DNA from: Paracyclopina nana
Taxonomy: Eukaryota; Arthropoda; Copepoda; Cyclopoida; Cyclopettidae
Direction of reading: 5' to 3'
Assembly (NCBI GenBank): GCA_019096065.1
Contig: JAGUCH010000006.1
Span: forward strand, 1,136,001 to 1,200,000
DNA length: 64,000 nt
Shown in pieces: positions 45,617 to 61,000 of the stretch. The first letter of the stretch is position 1. Every line of letters starts with the position of its first letter. Below the pieces are notes generated by a model, which saw nothing but the letters and a program-made list of their open reading frames with translations, had not been told where the DNA came from and did no database searches. Made by a program: the position numbers and the translations under genes.

Positions 45617-46710
45617 TTACGAGGCCTGAGTCTCCGCAGTGGTCTCGGCGTTCTCCACGTCCTCCACCTTCTCTTTCTTGTCGCCGTCCTCGCCCGCCGC
45701 GTCTGCAAAAAGGGGAAATTTCCATGAAGCAACCAAGGCTATAAGCTGTTTACGACCTACCTTCCGTTTGCATGTCCGAAGTCCAGAGTGTCAGGTTGTC
45801 CCTTAACAATTGCATGATCAAAGTCGAATCCTTGTAGCTTTCCTCGGAGAGTGTGTCGAGCTCGGCGATGGCATCGTCGAAAGCGGCTTTGGCCAGACGG
45901 CAAGCACGATCCGGGGAGTTTAAGATCTCGTAGTAGAACACGGAGAAGTTCAGGGCCAGTCCAAGCCTAAGGAGGGAAAAGCACTACTGTCAATTCATCT
46001 GCGCAAATTAAAGAGTCCGCAGCATTGGGCTCACCTGATGGGGTGCGTTGTGGCGAGTTCTGTCATGGCGATGTCGCTGGCGGCCTTGTAGGCCACGAGG
46101 GCGCTTTCTGCAGACTCCTTGCGGTCGTTGGCGGTTGCGAATTCGGCGAGGTAACGGTGGTAGTCGCCCTTCATCTTGTAGTAAAATACTTTGGATTCAC
46201 CAGATTCAGCACATTGAATCAAATGTTTGTCAAGGACGTCCAAGATGTCTCCGCAGATCTCGCGGAGCTCCTTCTCAACCTAGAATGTACACATGCATAA
46301 GAGATTATCGACCCGCGGTGCATGACTAAATGGGAAATTAAAACGGCGCGACAGGAAGCATGACTCATCGGCATTATTTTCTCGGTTACCTGTGAGCGAT
46401 AGCTTCGGATCATCTTGAGCTTCTCATCGGCTGCCTTGTTCTCCTCTTTTTGCTCAATCGAAGATATGATTCTCCAGGACGCCCGGCGGGCCCCGATCAC
46501 GTTCTTGTAGGCCACTGACAGCAGATTGCGCTCCTCGACGGTCAGCTCGACGTCGAGCGAGGCAACGGCCTTCATCGCGGTGACCATTTCTGAAATGAAG
46601 CGTTAAATCATTCATTGTTGCAATGGCCGCCAAAGCCCAGACTTACCGTCGTAGCGCTCGGCCTGCTCGGCGAGCTTGGCCTTGTAGACGTTGTCCTCTC
46701 GCTCGGCCAT
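45617..46710 (-). CDS. YWHAE: 14-3-3 epsilon
   Basis: 14-3-3 epsilon is a dimeric cytosolic adaptor that binds phosphoserine motifs in kinases, Raf, Cdc25 and others. Exons: 46647-46710, 46390-46589, 46035-46279, 45761-45966 and 45617-45702, about 266 residues. The N-terminus [20 protein letters not shown] and [20 protein letters not shown] are epsilon-type, with [20 protein letters not shown] following. The phosphopeptide groove is intact: [38 protein letters not shown], and [19 protein letters not shown]. The C-terminal tail ([20 protein letters not shown]) is acidic and variable, as usual. Codon use is GC-biased compared with neighbours, fitting high expression. Confidence 0.97.
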
Positions 46711-47546
46711 GCTGATGGTGATCTTCGGAGTAGTCGTTCGTTTGAGTAAAAGGACGAGTTCTAAGCGAAGTCGATCAAGTCCAACGCGTTGCCTATTGAT
46801 CCCTCTGCTGCTGCTGCTGCTAGAGAAAATTCTCTCGGACGGCGGTGGCGGCTAACGACGGCAAAACAACGATCCAACTTTGGGCGAGGTTGTCTGGCTG
46901 CACGGAGCCTCAAGGCAACTCAAAAGCGGACAAAAGCGCCAGATCGAGAACAAAGGCGAGCTTCGACGGGTCTGGCAACGTTGCTTATTGGCCGTTCGGC
47001 TTGCTGCACCAAAGAAGTCGCGCGGGGCTCAAAATGCCGGTTCAACACAGTTGAGAAAGGCTCTGACTCAACCTGACAGCACCACCTACTCAGCCGCCGC
47101 CGATGAGCGCCGCAGAGAGTAAAGCCCGAGCTCCAATGCTGCATGCGCGTGCAACCGACTGAAGGGAGTCTGCCAACCACCGTCAAGATGGCACGCCCGG
47201 TTTATGCGTCGTAGTAATTTTTTACAGGGTGACGCCCTATTGGAGCGAACTCACCGGAATAAACTTTTAATTTTTAATTCGAGATTATTTCAGAGCAAAT
47301 TCAAGTTGTTTGTCGCCCCATGCGAATTGACGCAAAGTTAAATGCGACGTAGTTGGAAAATTGCTAAAAATAATCACTTGTCATAAGTTACTTTTTTTGA
47401 CGAGAAATGGCGTTCCAACAAGTGGCGTTTTCTCAAAGCTTATGGCATATATTTGAAGAAATCACTCTGGTAGCTCTCGACAGTACACAATATTCTATCA
47501 AAACAATGTCTACTACCAAGTGCTAGAAAGATTGAAACTAGAGCTT
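46711..47546. other. Divergent gap, 14-3-3 epsilon to GULO-like
   Basis: The genes on either side point away from each other. The left half is GC-rich and CpG-rich, as expected for the promoter of a highly expressed gene, and contains short overlapping frames that look incidental. The right half is AT-rich. No gene is called. Confidence 0.5.
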
Positions 47547-49208
47547 ATGATGGCGGATCTCATTTTGTCGCAAGTTCGAAGTCTTTTCGAGACTTTCGAA
47601 CAAAGTCGAAACTTTGTGCCGAGAATCTACCCCAAAACGTACGATGACGTGCTTCAGGTAAGCCTCTCGGCTCGAAGGTGACCTCACAAATATCTTTCAT
47701 CATTATGCAATCCTTTAGATTTTGCACCAGGCAAATGGAAATCGAGCTCCAGTGAAGGCTGTGGGAGGGTCCTGTCATGTCACCACCTCGCCTGACGATG
47801 TTGTCGTGGATCTCAGATACATCAACAGACTGTTGGGGCTTGATCTACCCAACCAAACGTAAGCGTTCGCTTTTGCCACGTTGGCAATTGACCATATCTG
47901 TTTCCATTAGGGTTAAAGTCGAAACTGGCATCAAGTTGTCACGCTTATCTCAAGTTTTGGAGACCATATCATTGTCGCTACATGTCAGGGGTCGTGTGCC
48001 AGACTTAGCCATATGTGACGCAATAGCAATAGGAACCGGGGGATCCACGAGAGACTTTTTATCTAGCATTGTCAGTGTCGAAGTTGCTCTTCCGAATTGC
48101 AGCATTGCTACCTGGACATGGGAGAAAAACCCAAAGGAAATGCAAGCACTTTGTTGTGGTCTTGGCATGATTGCCATTGTGCTGTCAGTAACTGTCAAAT
48201 GTGTCCCTCTTGTGAAGTAAGCATAATTCCTTTTTAACTGTATCAGAGCTCATCGTAAAATGCACCTTTTTTAGATGCCTCGAAGTGTCGTATATTGGCT
48301 CCATCCATGATATTCTGGACACTTGGTCGATCAACAGTCGATCATCTCTGCTTCAGTGTATGTTTTGGTTCCCCTTTTCAGAGCTTACTATCATGTCCTA
48401 TATGAACGAGACCAACAGCAAATGGCCTCAACATGTGCCACAGTCAAGCCTTAACTATGTGATGGAAAAGTGCAGCGATGTGTTTGCGAATGCACTACGA
48501 GCTCTAAGCCTTCTTACGTGGAAGCACTTGCCAATGATAGCCTCTTTCTTGAGCCGCGTCCAGTTCTTTGCTCTGTGGGCCGTTCAAAAGCACAGATCTG
48601 ACTTTACCCACCCCACGATTTCGTTCAGGTCACCTACAGAATGTCATCGTGGAACAACTTGGGTCCTACCTCTGAGACACCTCCAAGAAGTCATCATCGA
48701 AGTGTCTGCTTGGTCTCACCAGAATCCTCAAGCCTGTTGCTACGCGCCGATGGTTATTCAGTTTTTCCGCTCAACTAGAGACGGTGAGCTCGGTGATCGA
48801 ACTCCAGAAAGGCACAAGATTCAGCCTCAAACATCTCTGATCAAGCCATTTCTTGTGCCAGATGTCCATGAAAAGTTTTGCACCATTTGGTACGACTGGT
48901 TCATGTAAGCATACCTTTTTTTTCATTTCTTGTTTTCTTGCCTTCAATTACTTGAGCATATTTTTAGCCCTGAAAATCTACCTAACCCAGTTGACGTGGC
49001 AACCTTTGAAGAAATTTTTGACTCTAGGGGAGCAAAGAAATGCTGGGCACCCGGTCGTCTGACATCTCCACTTGCTCTCCATTATGCTTTTCCAGCAAAT
49101 TATGAGCGATTCTGCTCTGCCAAGAAAAAACTGGATAAAAGCTTGCTACTGAATAGTGGATATCTTCAAGGCACAATCCTATCATCAGTTGTAAAAAAGA
49201 ACCGTTAA
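47547..49208 (+). CDS. Gulonolactone-oxidase-family protein, altered motifs
   Basis: The protein follows L-gulonolactone oxidase (last step of vitamin C synthesis) and related sugar-1,4-lactone oxidases. Exons: 47547-47657, 47719-47858, 47911-48216, 48275-48904 and 48968-49208, about 475 residues. Matching blocks are RIYPKTYDDVLQILHQANGN, VKAVGGSCHVTTS, INRLLGLDLPNQTVKVETGI, the second FAD segment, LGMIAIVLSVTVKCVPLVKC, FWFPFSELTIM near the middle, and FPANYERFCSAKKKLDKSLL at the end. Two catalytic features differ. The VGGGHS segment, whose His carries FAD in animal GULO, reads VGGSCH, so a His is present two positions later. The C-terminal HWAK reads CWAP, losing its His and Lys. The stretch between HPTISFRSP and IKPFLVPD also fits the family loosely. 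It is probably a divergent paralogue with lost or changed activity. No signal peptide is clear. Confidence 0.8.
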
Positions 49209-49422
49209 AGAGAGTTTTGTTTCTATTTCATAACAGTAACAATTAATATGAAATCACATAAAAATTGATCGCCAAATACATTCTTGCTTAAGTTATAATG
49301 AAAAAAGATTTTTTTGACTAATTTATGACGCACTCTCATGCGTCTTAGACTTAGAGTTGAAGAAAGGCAGATGTACCACAATATTGGCCTAGGCCTTAAG
49401 GGACCATTCATTAACTAACATG
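49209..49422. other. GULO-like / secreted protein A 3' gap
   Basis: This is the short convergent 3' gap between the GULO-like gene and the first secreted-protein gene. It is AT-rich with no ORF. Confidence 0.45.
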
Positions 49423-50133
49423 TTATGCAGCGCAAGTGGGATTTGACACAGCCAACATATTTGTGAGGATGGCTGCATTAGCAGCAGCATTACCCGGTGT
49501 CCCACCAACACTCGTGAAAGAGTTGAGCTAAAAAGAGAAGTGGCTCATTTCAGTTAGCTCTCATCAATAATTAGATGCATGGTCAAAAACACTTACAGTG
49601 GCGCATGTCGATGCCAAAATCTTTTCAAGACGCGTGGCCCTTTCTTTCAGGTTGTCAATGTCAACTTTGTTCAGATTGTAAGCGATTCCGGTTATAGCCA
49701 AGTTGGCTACACCAATGCCAAGGGCCACCTATTAAAATAGCAAATTATAATTTTTCTCATCGAGCGTAATTAAGCCTAATGAACCCCAATAGCGTCAAAT
49801 TGTTGCGGTTGTTGGACGGGAGCTTCTGGAGCTGCTGGAGGAGGAGCACCAGCGGCCTGTCTATCCTCAAACGTTGGCTGATTGCTGTAGTACTGATTAT
49901 AATAGTCTTTATAGTAGTCTTTATAGGCCTCGTCATCATGACTTTGATATGGAGGATTCTCATACACGTTATTCGCTTTCTCTGAATGATAGAAAATTGG
50001 CTGAGCGTCAATACAATATGGAGTGATTGAATTTACCATCGTAGGTTCCCTGCTTTTCTTGAGCCTTTGCCTTGCCAGCCAAAGTCTTGCCAGCCATAAG
50101 AAGGACACAGACTAGATCAATGACTTTGACCAT
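49423..50133 (-). CDS. Small secreted protein A, unknown family
   Basis: Four exons (50037-50133, 49785-49981, 49597-49728 and 49423-49527) encode about 175 residues. The N-terminus MVKVIDLVCVLLMAGKTLAG looks like a signal peptide. A Tyr/Asp-rich stretch follows (EAYKDYYKDYYNQYYSNQPT) and then a Pro/Ala/Gln linker. The C-terminal module is shared with the next gene: VALGIGVANLAITGIAYNLN, then RATRLEKILASTCATLNSF, then AILTNMLAVSNPTC. It has two Cys that could form a disulfide. I recognise no named family. It is probably an extracellular or matrix protein. The Tyr-rich repeat YKDYY is reminiscent of cuticle or adhesive proteins, but that is only a resemblance. Confidence 0.75.
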
Positions 50134-50788
50134 GTTGCTCGTTGCTGCTTCACTTTGAACTGAATGAGCAGCTGGAAGGAGTCGCGAGTGCAAACCGAGT
50201 CCGGGAGCTCAACGCGCGGATCGGACCTTAAGGACTTACCGTAAGCTCGCGTGAGCGGACGCAAGTCGCGTTGCTGCATGACCTAAAATTGCTCCAACCG
50301 CTCTTGAAGGATATGATCTGAAACCAGACCTAAGCAACTGCTTTATGCTGACCCAGAAAGCCGTTTTCTCTAAAGTAGTCTGCTTATCACGCGATAAGGT
50401 TATATATATTTAATTTTGGCAGAATGTGTGCTTTGAAAAGAGCAAATTCTAAAGTGACCTAATTATTACAGTGATTAAAGCTATTTTTTCCGCTAATTAA
50501 TCCACGCGTTCATTTTTGGGCTTTGATTCAAGAAAGAGGCAATTTTAAGGCATCAGATGTAAATTAGGTGGCTTTATTGCATACAAAAGCAAAGACATCA
50601 TAAAGTAGTTCAAGACAGTTCTTGGCAAGAAAAATGGAACATTTAATGATATGAACAGAATGAATATATTTTTATGGATGTGCAAATGTTATTTTTCTTG
50701 AAGAATTTATCACAAATCTTAGAATATGATCAAAACATGACAATCTATCAACAACAGCATTTAATAATTTTTCGCTTTTTCGGAAGAT
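50134..50788. other. Gap between the secreted-protein paralogues
   Basis: This 655-bp stretch follows gene B and precedes gene A on the minus strand. It holds the gene A promoter near its left end and an AT-rich 3' untranslated region of gene B at its right. No ORF is supported. Confidence 0.45.
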
Positions 50789-51329
50789 CAAGCGCAAGTT
50801 GGGTCTCCGATGGCGATTAAGTTGGTCAATATCAATGCATTTTCAGCCTCAGTCCCCGGAGGATTGGCAACAGACGTCACAGAGTTCAGCTAGACGGCAT
50901 GAAAAGATATTATAATAAAGAAACAAGATATTCTGCTATAATACATACCGTGCTGCAGCTTGAAGTTATCAGCGTTTCAAGCTTTTTAATTCGCGCCACC
51001 AAAAGTTCAATCTCATATCTATTAGCACCATATTGGACGCCATTTGCGATCAAGTTCACTGCGCCCACCCCAACTCCAACCTGAGACAAATAATTTTTTC
51101 GTATACATAATAAAACTTATATTCTATCAAGGCTCACTATTGCTGATTGTCCATTGGAAGTTGGAGGCAAATCTTGGCGGTCCACAAACTGAGTTGGATC
51201 ATATACTGGATCTAAAATAATGCTCAACAATTAGTAAATCATTGTAATAATTGCCAATGACTTACCGTAAGCGGCTTTCGCAGAAGCCATGAGGAAATAC
51301 AAAACAATTATCCTTATAAAATGCCACAT
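50789..51329 (-). CDS. Small secreted protein B, paralogue of A
   Basis: Four exons (51266-51329, 51138-51211, 50949-51080 and 50789-50890) encode about 123 residues. A signal peptide is clear (FIRIIVLYFLMASAKAA). The short middle part lacks the Tyr-rich stretch of A. The C-terminal module matches A: VGVGVGAVNLIANGVQYGAN, then ARIKKLETLITSSCSTLNSV, then ALILTNLIAIGDPTCA. Exon number and intron phases are the same in A and B, and the third exon is 132 bp in both, so they are a tandem duplicate pair. No homologous named family is known to me. Confidence 0.78.
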
Positions 51330-53639
51330 GGCTCCGACCCAAAGGAAGCAAAAGGTTCAACTCCGACTGAAAAAGAATCCGCGAGATTTCTCTGCGTGCG
51401 ATGGACGACGAGCGACGGTCGGTTAAAAGGAGCAAGCGCAGTGCATCTCGCATTCTCGAACTTATTACTGTAATAGTATTAAGAATAAATGCCCAGCTAA
51501 GCATAATTTGACTTTGCAGTTGACCTCATCAAGTTGGCATCGTTGGCATTTAGCTGACTTTTTCCCCATCAGCATCTTTCAAAGGTCACATAGCTTATAT
51601 AGGTTGCATTAATTATGCAATTTCAACAGAAAAGCCAGGATCAGCAAGCTAAACTCAATAGTATTTTCTTTTTTGAAAAATCAAATCATTTTCTTTTCCA
51701 AAACAATTTACTATAATTCAGATAAAGCAGGTAAAAGCAGTTTTCTTGATTTTTCAATCAAAATCTGTTTTCAAACGGGTATTTTTATCGAAATAAAAGC
51801 ATAAACCGTAACATTTAAAGTGAAAATGCTGCCGCTGAAGAAACTGCATTAAACTTGCTTTTAAAATTGAACCGTCAGCTTTTATGAGTGATGATTGCTG
51901 CATGCAAAAAAGGCAGATAAAAATATGAAAAAGGAACATGCAACATTATTTGCTATAGAAAAATTCGTTATATGTTTTTCCCCGAAAATCTAGGTTAAGC
52001 TCTTGAGACCACTAATATACACATTCTATATGGAGCAACCCATAAACGTCCCCTAATACGCCATATACCAAACCCCACAGGCGGTCACGTTTTTTGCTGA
52101 ATTTTTCATTTCATAAGGAGTCAGCACATTTGACCAGACAATAGGCATTCGTGGCTACCAGGCATAAAAATGGAACACGCCATTTTGACTCATTTTTTGC
52201 TTATTACTCTGCTGTAATAAAATAATTTTGTTTTTAGATATTGATAGCGATACCTTGCTAGCATTTAGTTTCATACCTACTAATGTACATTCAAAACTAT
52301 GTAGATTGTTTGCTCAAGATGATCGTTAAGATTGAGCATTTTCTGCCTTTCGAGCAGTTTCTTATGCAGTTTTGAACCTTTTTTAAGCTGGGCCACCACC
52401 ATCGCTGAGTGCTCAAATTATCACGCCTACTGAGGGGTAATTTTCACTTTACGAGACCTTTAATTAGGCCAAAAATAATGCCTGCACAATTGCCCGAAGA
52501 GTGATGAGCTTTTTTCCAAAATGACCTTGCAAGCTAAGCTTTGAGTGCAAACTAAATACCGAGACTTCTCCTCATTATTAGCATTTGGAGAAAGTGGGTA
52601 ATTGTGCTGCTTCGCTGATCTTGTCAGAACTGCCAACAAAAAGGGGTGGACTTGGAGATTAAAAACTGACAAGGGCGATGAAAAAAAGGAGGAAAAATGC
52701 AGCTCACTTTCTTCCTGATTTCCTCTGGAAAATTTGGTAGCATTAGAAATCTCTTTTCGACTCCCAGGATAAATTATCATTAGATGCCAACTTGCAGCCT
52801 TGCAAAAAGAAGGCAGTGTCCTTAATCATACACCTATCAGCTAATGAGCGCCTAAAATAAATTATTGTAAGGATTTATCTTGGAGTTAGATCACACGTAA
52901 ACATTTTATGAAACCAACATCACGTGCGATTGGAAGATGGAAAAAATGCTCAATGCAATCTCATTCCATGCCTTTTGATCGTTACAGCCCTTTTAAAAAA
53001 CCACTATCGAACTCATATCTGGGTCGAAATCTAAAGAAAGTTGAAAAGTTTTTCTATGTCATTCCAGAATTTCATTTCATGCAACATTTATAAATGAGTA
53101 GCACCACAAACTAAAAGCAATTATAACCCAACTTGGCACATATGTGTACATTTGTACCTGAGCGGTCAGATATCTCATTAGTTTCTTTAATTACAAATTA
53201 ACATTTAATTGAGGAATAAAATTATCGTAAGACTGTTAGTATCTTATTAATGTAATGGTAGCATTTGGGCACCGAGAAATTATTTTTTTTTTTCATGAAG
53301 AGTTATCTTAGGAACCATCTGAATCAACTGAAATCAAGGAAAATTTCTCTAGAAACAAGACACGTCAGCTCCTTTCGCATCAAAGAAAACCTTTTAATAG
53401 CTGACAAGGTAATTTGGCAGCGCGAGCTAATTCGAACATCGCCAACGTTGACGACCTCATGAGTGGACTACCCCCAAATTAAGCTGGCAGGCATGAAATG
53501 AACTTTTCATTGTCTCGATTTGAATGAAATCGAATTAGGCAAAAAATACAAATCCCCTCATTGAAAGTTGATATGAATGCATAACTGCATTTCGATATTT
53601 TTTTTAGCAAAGCACTAACCCATTTCATCAAGTCTGTAA
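51330..53639. other. Gene-free AT-rich stretch
   Basis: No gene is supported in these 2.3 kb. The left end should hold the promoter of secreted protein B. The remaining frames are short, Phe/Lys-rich and unsupported. No tRNA, known microRNA seed family or transposon ORF was recognised by eye. Confidence 0.5.
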
Positions 53640-54500
53640 ATGGATAGGGGGCGCGTACTTTGTCCTACAGTCAACCGATCGCACATAAGCCTACAAAACA
53701 GTGCGCACGTCAGACTACAAAGATTTTTGGCCCAGAATGTAAACAACCCCAATCGCACATGAATCTACATACAACTAATCGCACATGAACTATAAATGAC
53801 GGAAACGCACACTAAACTACAAGCAAATCAAAGAGTACTTGGGCAACAGAATGAACGCACATTAATATACAATGAACCAAGCGCACAAGAATCCACAAGA
53901 GTAAGAGTAAGACTATCCTTAAATAGTTTATAAAACTTTTTAAAGATGGTTATCAAATTCAAGTCAAAGAACTTTGACTATTTTTAGCTAAAAATTGAAG
54001 TGAAAAGTTATTCTGCTGAGTCTCTAGATTCCATAGCTGGCAGCAGAAAAGTGAAAATAGTCCGAAAAGTCCAAAATGTCCTACTGGTATGAAAAGGTAG
54101 AAAAGTCAATAGATCAAAAAAGCCCAATTAGCCAATTTTGGGCTATTTAGGCCATTTTGGGCCATTTTGGCATTTTATATGGTCCCAAGTCAGAGAAGGC
54201 AGAAAAGCCAATTGACCAAAAATTCCAATTAGTCAAAAAAGTCCAAATAGTCTGTGCGTTTAGTCAAATGTAGTTTCATGTGCGAATCATCTGTGTTCAT
54301 TGTGCTAACAGATTTTTATGTAGGCTTAAGTGCGTATCTGCTAAATGTAGCTTGGGTGCGCTTGGTTCAGTGTAGGTCCATATGCGGTTGGTAAAATAAA
54401 AAAAAATTTTTGTAGATCCATGTGCGAGTCCGTTATTTGTAGTTTTGCGTGCGTTCTGTTTGTAGTTCCTGGTATAGGCATCCAATGGATATAGATGATA
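53640..54500. mobile_element. Foldback/MITE-like element with mirrored CGCAC-CTACA arrays
   Basis: At 53680-53905 a loose unit CGCACATnAATCTACA recurs about seven to eight times at spacings of roughly 22-35 bp. At 54245-54470 the same unit recurs on the opposite strand (read there as TGTAGnTTnATGTGCG), so the two arrays face each other around a 340-bp AT-rich centre. The centre has two related direct copies (around 54095-54135 and 54200-54240) with AGAAAAGnCAAT and CCAATTAG. This layout fits a non-autonomous DNA transposon or foldback element with subterminal repeats. There is no transposase ORF, and exact ends and target duplication were not fixed. Confidence 0.6.
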
Positions 54501-54937
54501 TTGGGAGCAAATAATTGTGCGGTAAAGGGGCATGCTAAAAGGTCTCGTACGTTACAAATCAAATTGGCCCTGATCATTCCGCGGAGAAAGTTCAGCTCCA
54601 AAACGGCCACTTCTTAAAGTCCTATGATGGGTAACCATAACCCTTTCAGCATAATTGCGGGTGCAATAAAAGTGAAAAAGTAAACAGAGGAAAAGAAAAA
54701 TGAAACTGGTAGCCGGGTTGCTTAATAGCATAATCACTCAATCCATCTAGCCATGTTTACAGAATATCTCATATGAACGAGTCTAACTAGCCCCATATCT
54801 TTGAAAGTTTCTATATATTATGTCCTTGCAATAAGAGGATATTGCAAAATCCGGTGCGAAAAGAAGTGCAATAGTATCTTCAATCAATTTCGTCAAGTTC
54901 ATTACGTCAACAATAAACACTATTCATTATAAGCCAT
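54501..54937. other. KAT7 3' region
   Basis: AT-rich sequence between the repeat element and the KAT7 stop, probably partly 3' untranslated region. No ORF is supported. Confidence 0.4.
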
Positions 54938-58082
<3,145 letters not shown>

Positions 58083-61000
58083 TGGTGAGGTTTGTTTTTA
58101 TTTTGACGCGGTTTTGTTATTTTTTTCTCTTCAGCAGTCAGTTTTCTTCTCAGTGTGCGGGAAAGGAAAATCAATTCCGGGCTGGGCTGGCTGAAGCCGG
58201 GCAGAATCGGCAGAAATCGGGCTTTGTTGATAAAGCGGTGAACACCCGCGAGATGGCGGAATTTAAATTAGCTTCTGATTTTAGCGCCCTCTATACTCTA
58301 AAAGTGGCGTTAAAATATGGGAACCTTAAAGAGCATGTGGATGTCACAAAAGGCTTGAGCTTATCACTGGGAATTGCCTGACAATTCGTAATGGATGAAT
58401 GGACATGAAAAACCTTTGGTGATGCCTTGAATGGTGGTGACCGACCATAATTTAAGGCGAAAAGAGCAAATAGATTGAAGGCAGGAATATGTATTGTGAA
58501 CATTTCACGCAAGAAGGATTTTTGTCCCTTGAAAAACGTGAGCAGAATTCCTTTTCGAGAAAAAAGCCCATACATTCTGCCTTTATAGCGCTGGATATTG
58601 GCTTGGCGACTTGCAAGCAGAAAAAAATACTACAACATTCTCATTGCGCAGATGGCTTTATGAATGTAGCATGGCAGCTTTGAAGGGAAAAAGTGCCATT
58701 TTATGACAGCATATTTTTTACCTGTCATGAATCTATTGAAGTAATTGGTAGGGTTGATTCTACGACTCGTACTAGTACAACTAAGTTTTGCCAAGCCAAC
58801 AATAATGCCATCATCTTGGTGCGAGTGCAAAAATCACCACTTTCCGCTCGTGACCTCATTTTTAGAAGTTTGTGTCTCCCTCTCACACTCACACACACGA
58901 GTACAAAGTCAATGCATGTGAAGAGAAGAAGGTATGCAATTTTCAATTCCATTAAGGCACACACCTCTACATGCCAATTATGCCTTTTCCCCATTACAGC
59001 AGCTTGAGTGCTGCGGTATTTTTGGTCACCACCGTGACTATTTTAATTAAGTGCAGCTACTTGACCGAGTTACTCTAGCTACTGCCAAAATCTATTTGAG
59101 AGAAGACTTGCAGTGAATAAGCGATAGTTACGCCCTCTGGCAGAGAAAAGATCTTGATTAATGGACCGAATTCATGCATGTAATGATGATCTTCAGCATT
59201 TTGACCGCTCGTTTTTATTTATGGCTGAAAGTTGTATATCCGTTATGTCAACTTGGAGAAGGATTTATGGGTTAAATGTAGGCCTGTAATTTGCGGCACG
59301 ATATGAACACTTATCATGGCAAATTACAAGTGACGCATATCGAGGAGAGAAGGTCTACCAGGAAAAAAGGGTTTTTTATAGCTCCAAATATGCAGCATAA
59401 CCATACATTTGGTGCCATCATTACTTCTCTTTCTTCTTGGGGTATAATGGCTTTTCCATGGTTAGAAATCACTTTCCTTTTGGCTGCTCGGTGCATCAAT
59501 TACCTTTTTTACTGCTACCTGCTTAGCTCTTTTGTTTTATTTATTTGCCTCAAATATCATTGCAAAGCTTCGTGATTCAGCGAAGAAACAAGAGCTTGTC
59601 ATGCGAACTCAATTATTGCAAATAGTCGAATAGAAATTGGAGGCCTCTCCCCGCTGTGCCTACAAGCAGTGAGAATATATATTTCGGAATAATTTTGAGT
59701 GCGCCCCCAATTTTGGTAGTGATCGTCATTATCCAAATCTGCTGCCAGCAAGCAAAATAGCTTTTAGTAGCAAGCCATCATCATCATCATCAAGCCATAA
59801 ACAGAGGCAAAAGGCCATTTGTTTCCCCTCTGCTCGTATTGGACTTTCCAATTGAAAATCTAATTTCAAGCCACGACTGACTACCTCTTTTTTCTCCCAG
59901 TTTTATAGCACTTTTATGTCTTCTTTGTGGGCTCCTCAAGCTTAGGCTTAGAGCAGCAGATGTTCTCTGTGGTACACACACACTCCTCCCATCTAACTGC
60001 CTGGCATAAAAAGTGTCAGGTCATCATCAAAGGTCAATTTTCCAGCAGCCTGGCAAGAATTCCAGAGCAATTATAGACAGACAAAGGAAGGAGTTTTCTA
60101 CTTGCTTGCCATGCATAATCTATAAGTGGATGATGCCCCATGTTGAGCCTTATCAAGGGTTGACTGTCAGTCAACCAACTTTATGTGCAGCCAACATTAA
60201 ATAAACCACATATAGTACTATACGCATATGGAAACTGGAAAGGCAGGATGCAATCGCAATTTTCGCGAGATCTAAATAATGCCCACGCGCGCGCAACCCT
60301 TTAAACGCGAGCGCAAAGACGATTTGTCATATTGCTGAAAATTGGGCATCAACAAATCGACAATGCATAATAACAAGAAATTCCAAAACGTTGTTGTTGT
60401 TGATGATGTGAGGCCGACAAATACTTTCGATTTGCCAAGATGAGATATCTTGATTTCATGCGCGCGTAGCAAGACGAAAGTTAGTTCCCATTTCCTGGCA
60501 CGTTTTGTGGCAAATGGTAAAATATGGAGCACTTTTGTGTGCTCCAATGCAGTAAGTTTAATGGCGTTCTCTTCCAGTAATTTGATTGTGTAGCAAAGAG
60601 TTTTCACAAACACCTTTACACGCGTCACTAAGATCGTGTTCACTGCTCTGATGACAATCGGGCTTTGGAGCTGCTCACAGCATTCTCAGGTGACAAGCAA
60701 CTATTTATCCAGTTGCTGCTAGCAACTGATTTTTGACTGATGATGGCTGCAAATCGACGACCATTAATGCTTTTTTGATGAATCGAGGAAGTGAGGCCAC
60801 ACACAATACTCGGACAATAATTTTGATGATTATGACATAGCTTTTTGCGAAAATCGCCACTTGCTTAATGGTGGAAATTTCATAAGGATTTCAAAAGTTT
60901 AGGCAATGATGGCCTGAGGAGCATTTTTTAAAAGAAAATATCAAGCTGTGGTTTGGAGCAAAATAATGCTTCATAATATAGGAGTAGTAGCTACCAACCC

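Noticed and set aside
54297-54737. Minus-strand frames over and beside the foldback repeat
   Set aside because: They partly read through the repeat units in two frames, which is an artefact of the repeat period, and show no domain.
60272-60643. 123-residue minus-strand frame in the gene-free gap
   Set aside because: No domain, no start context and no neighbouring exon structure.
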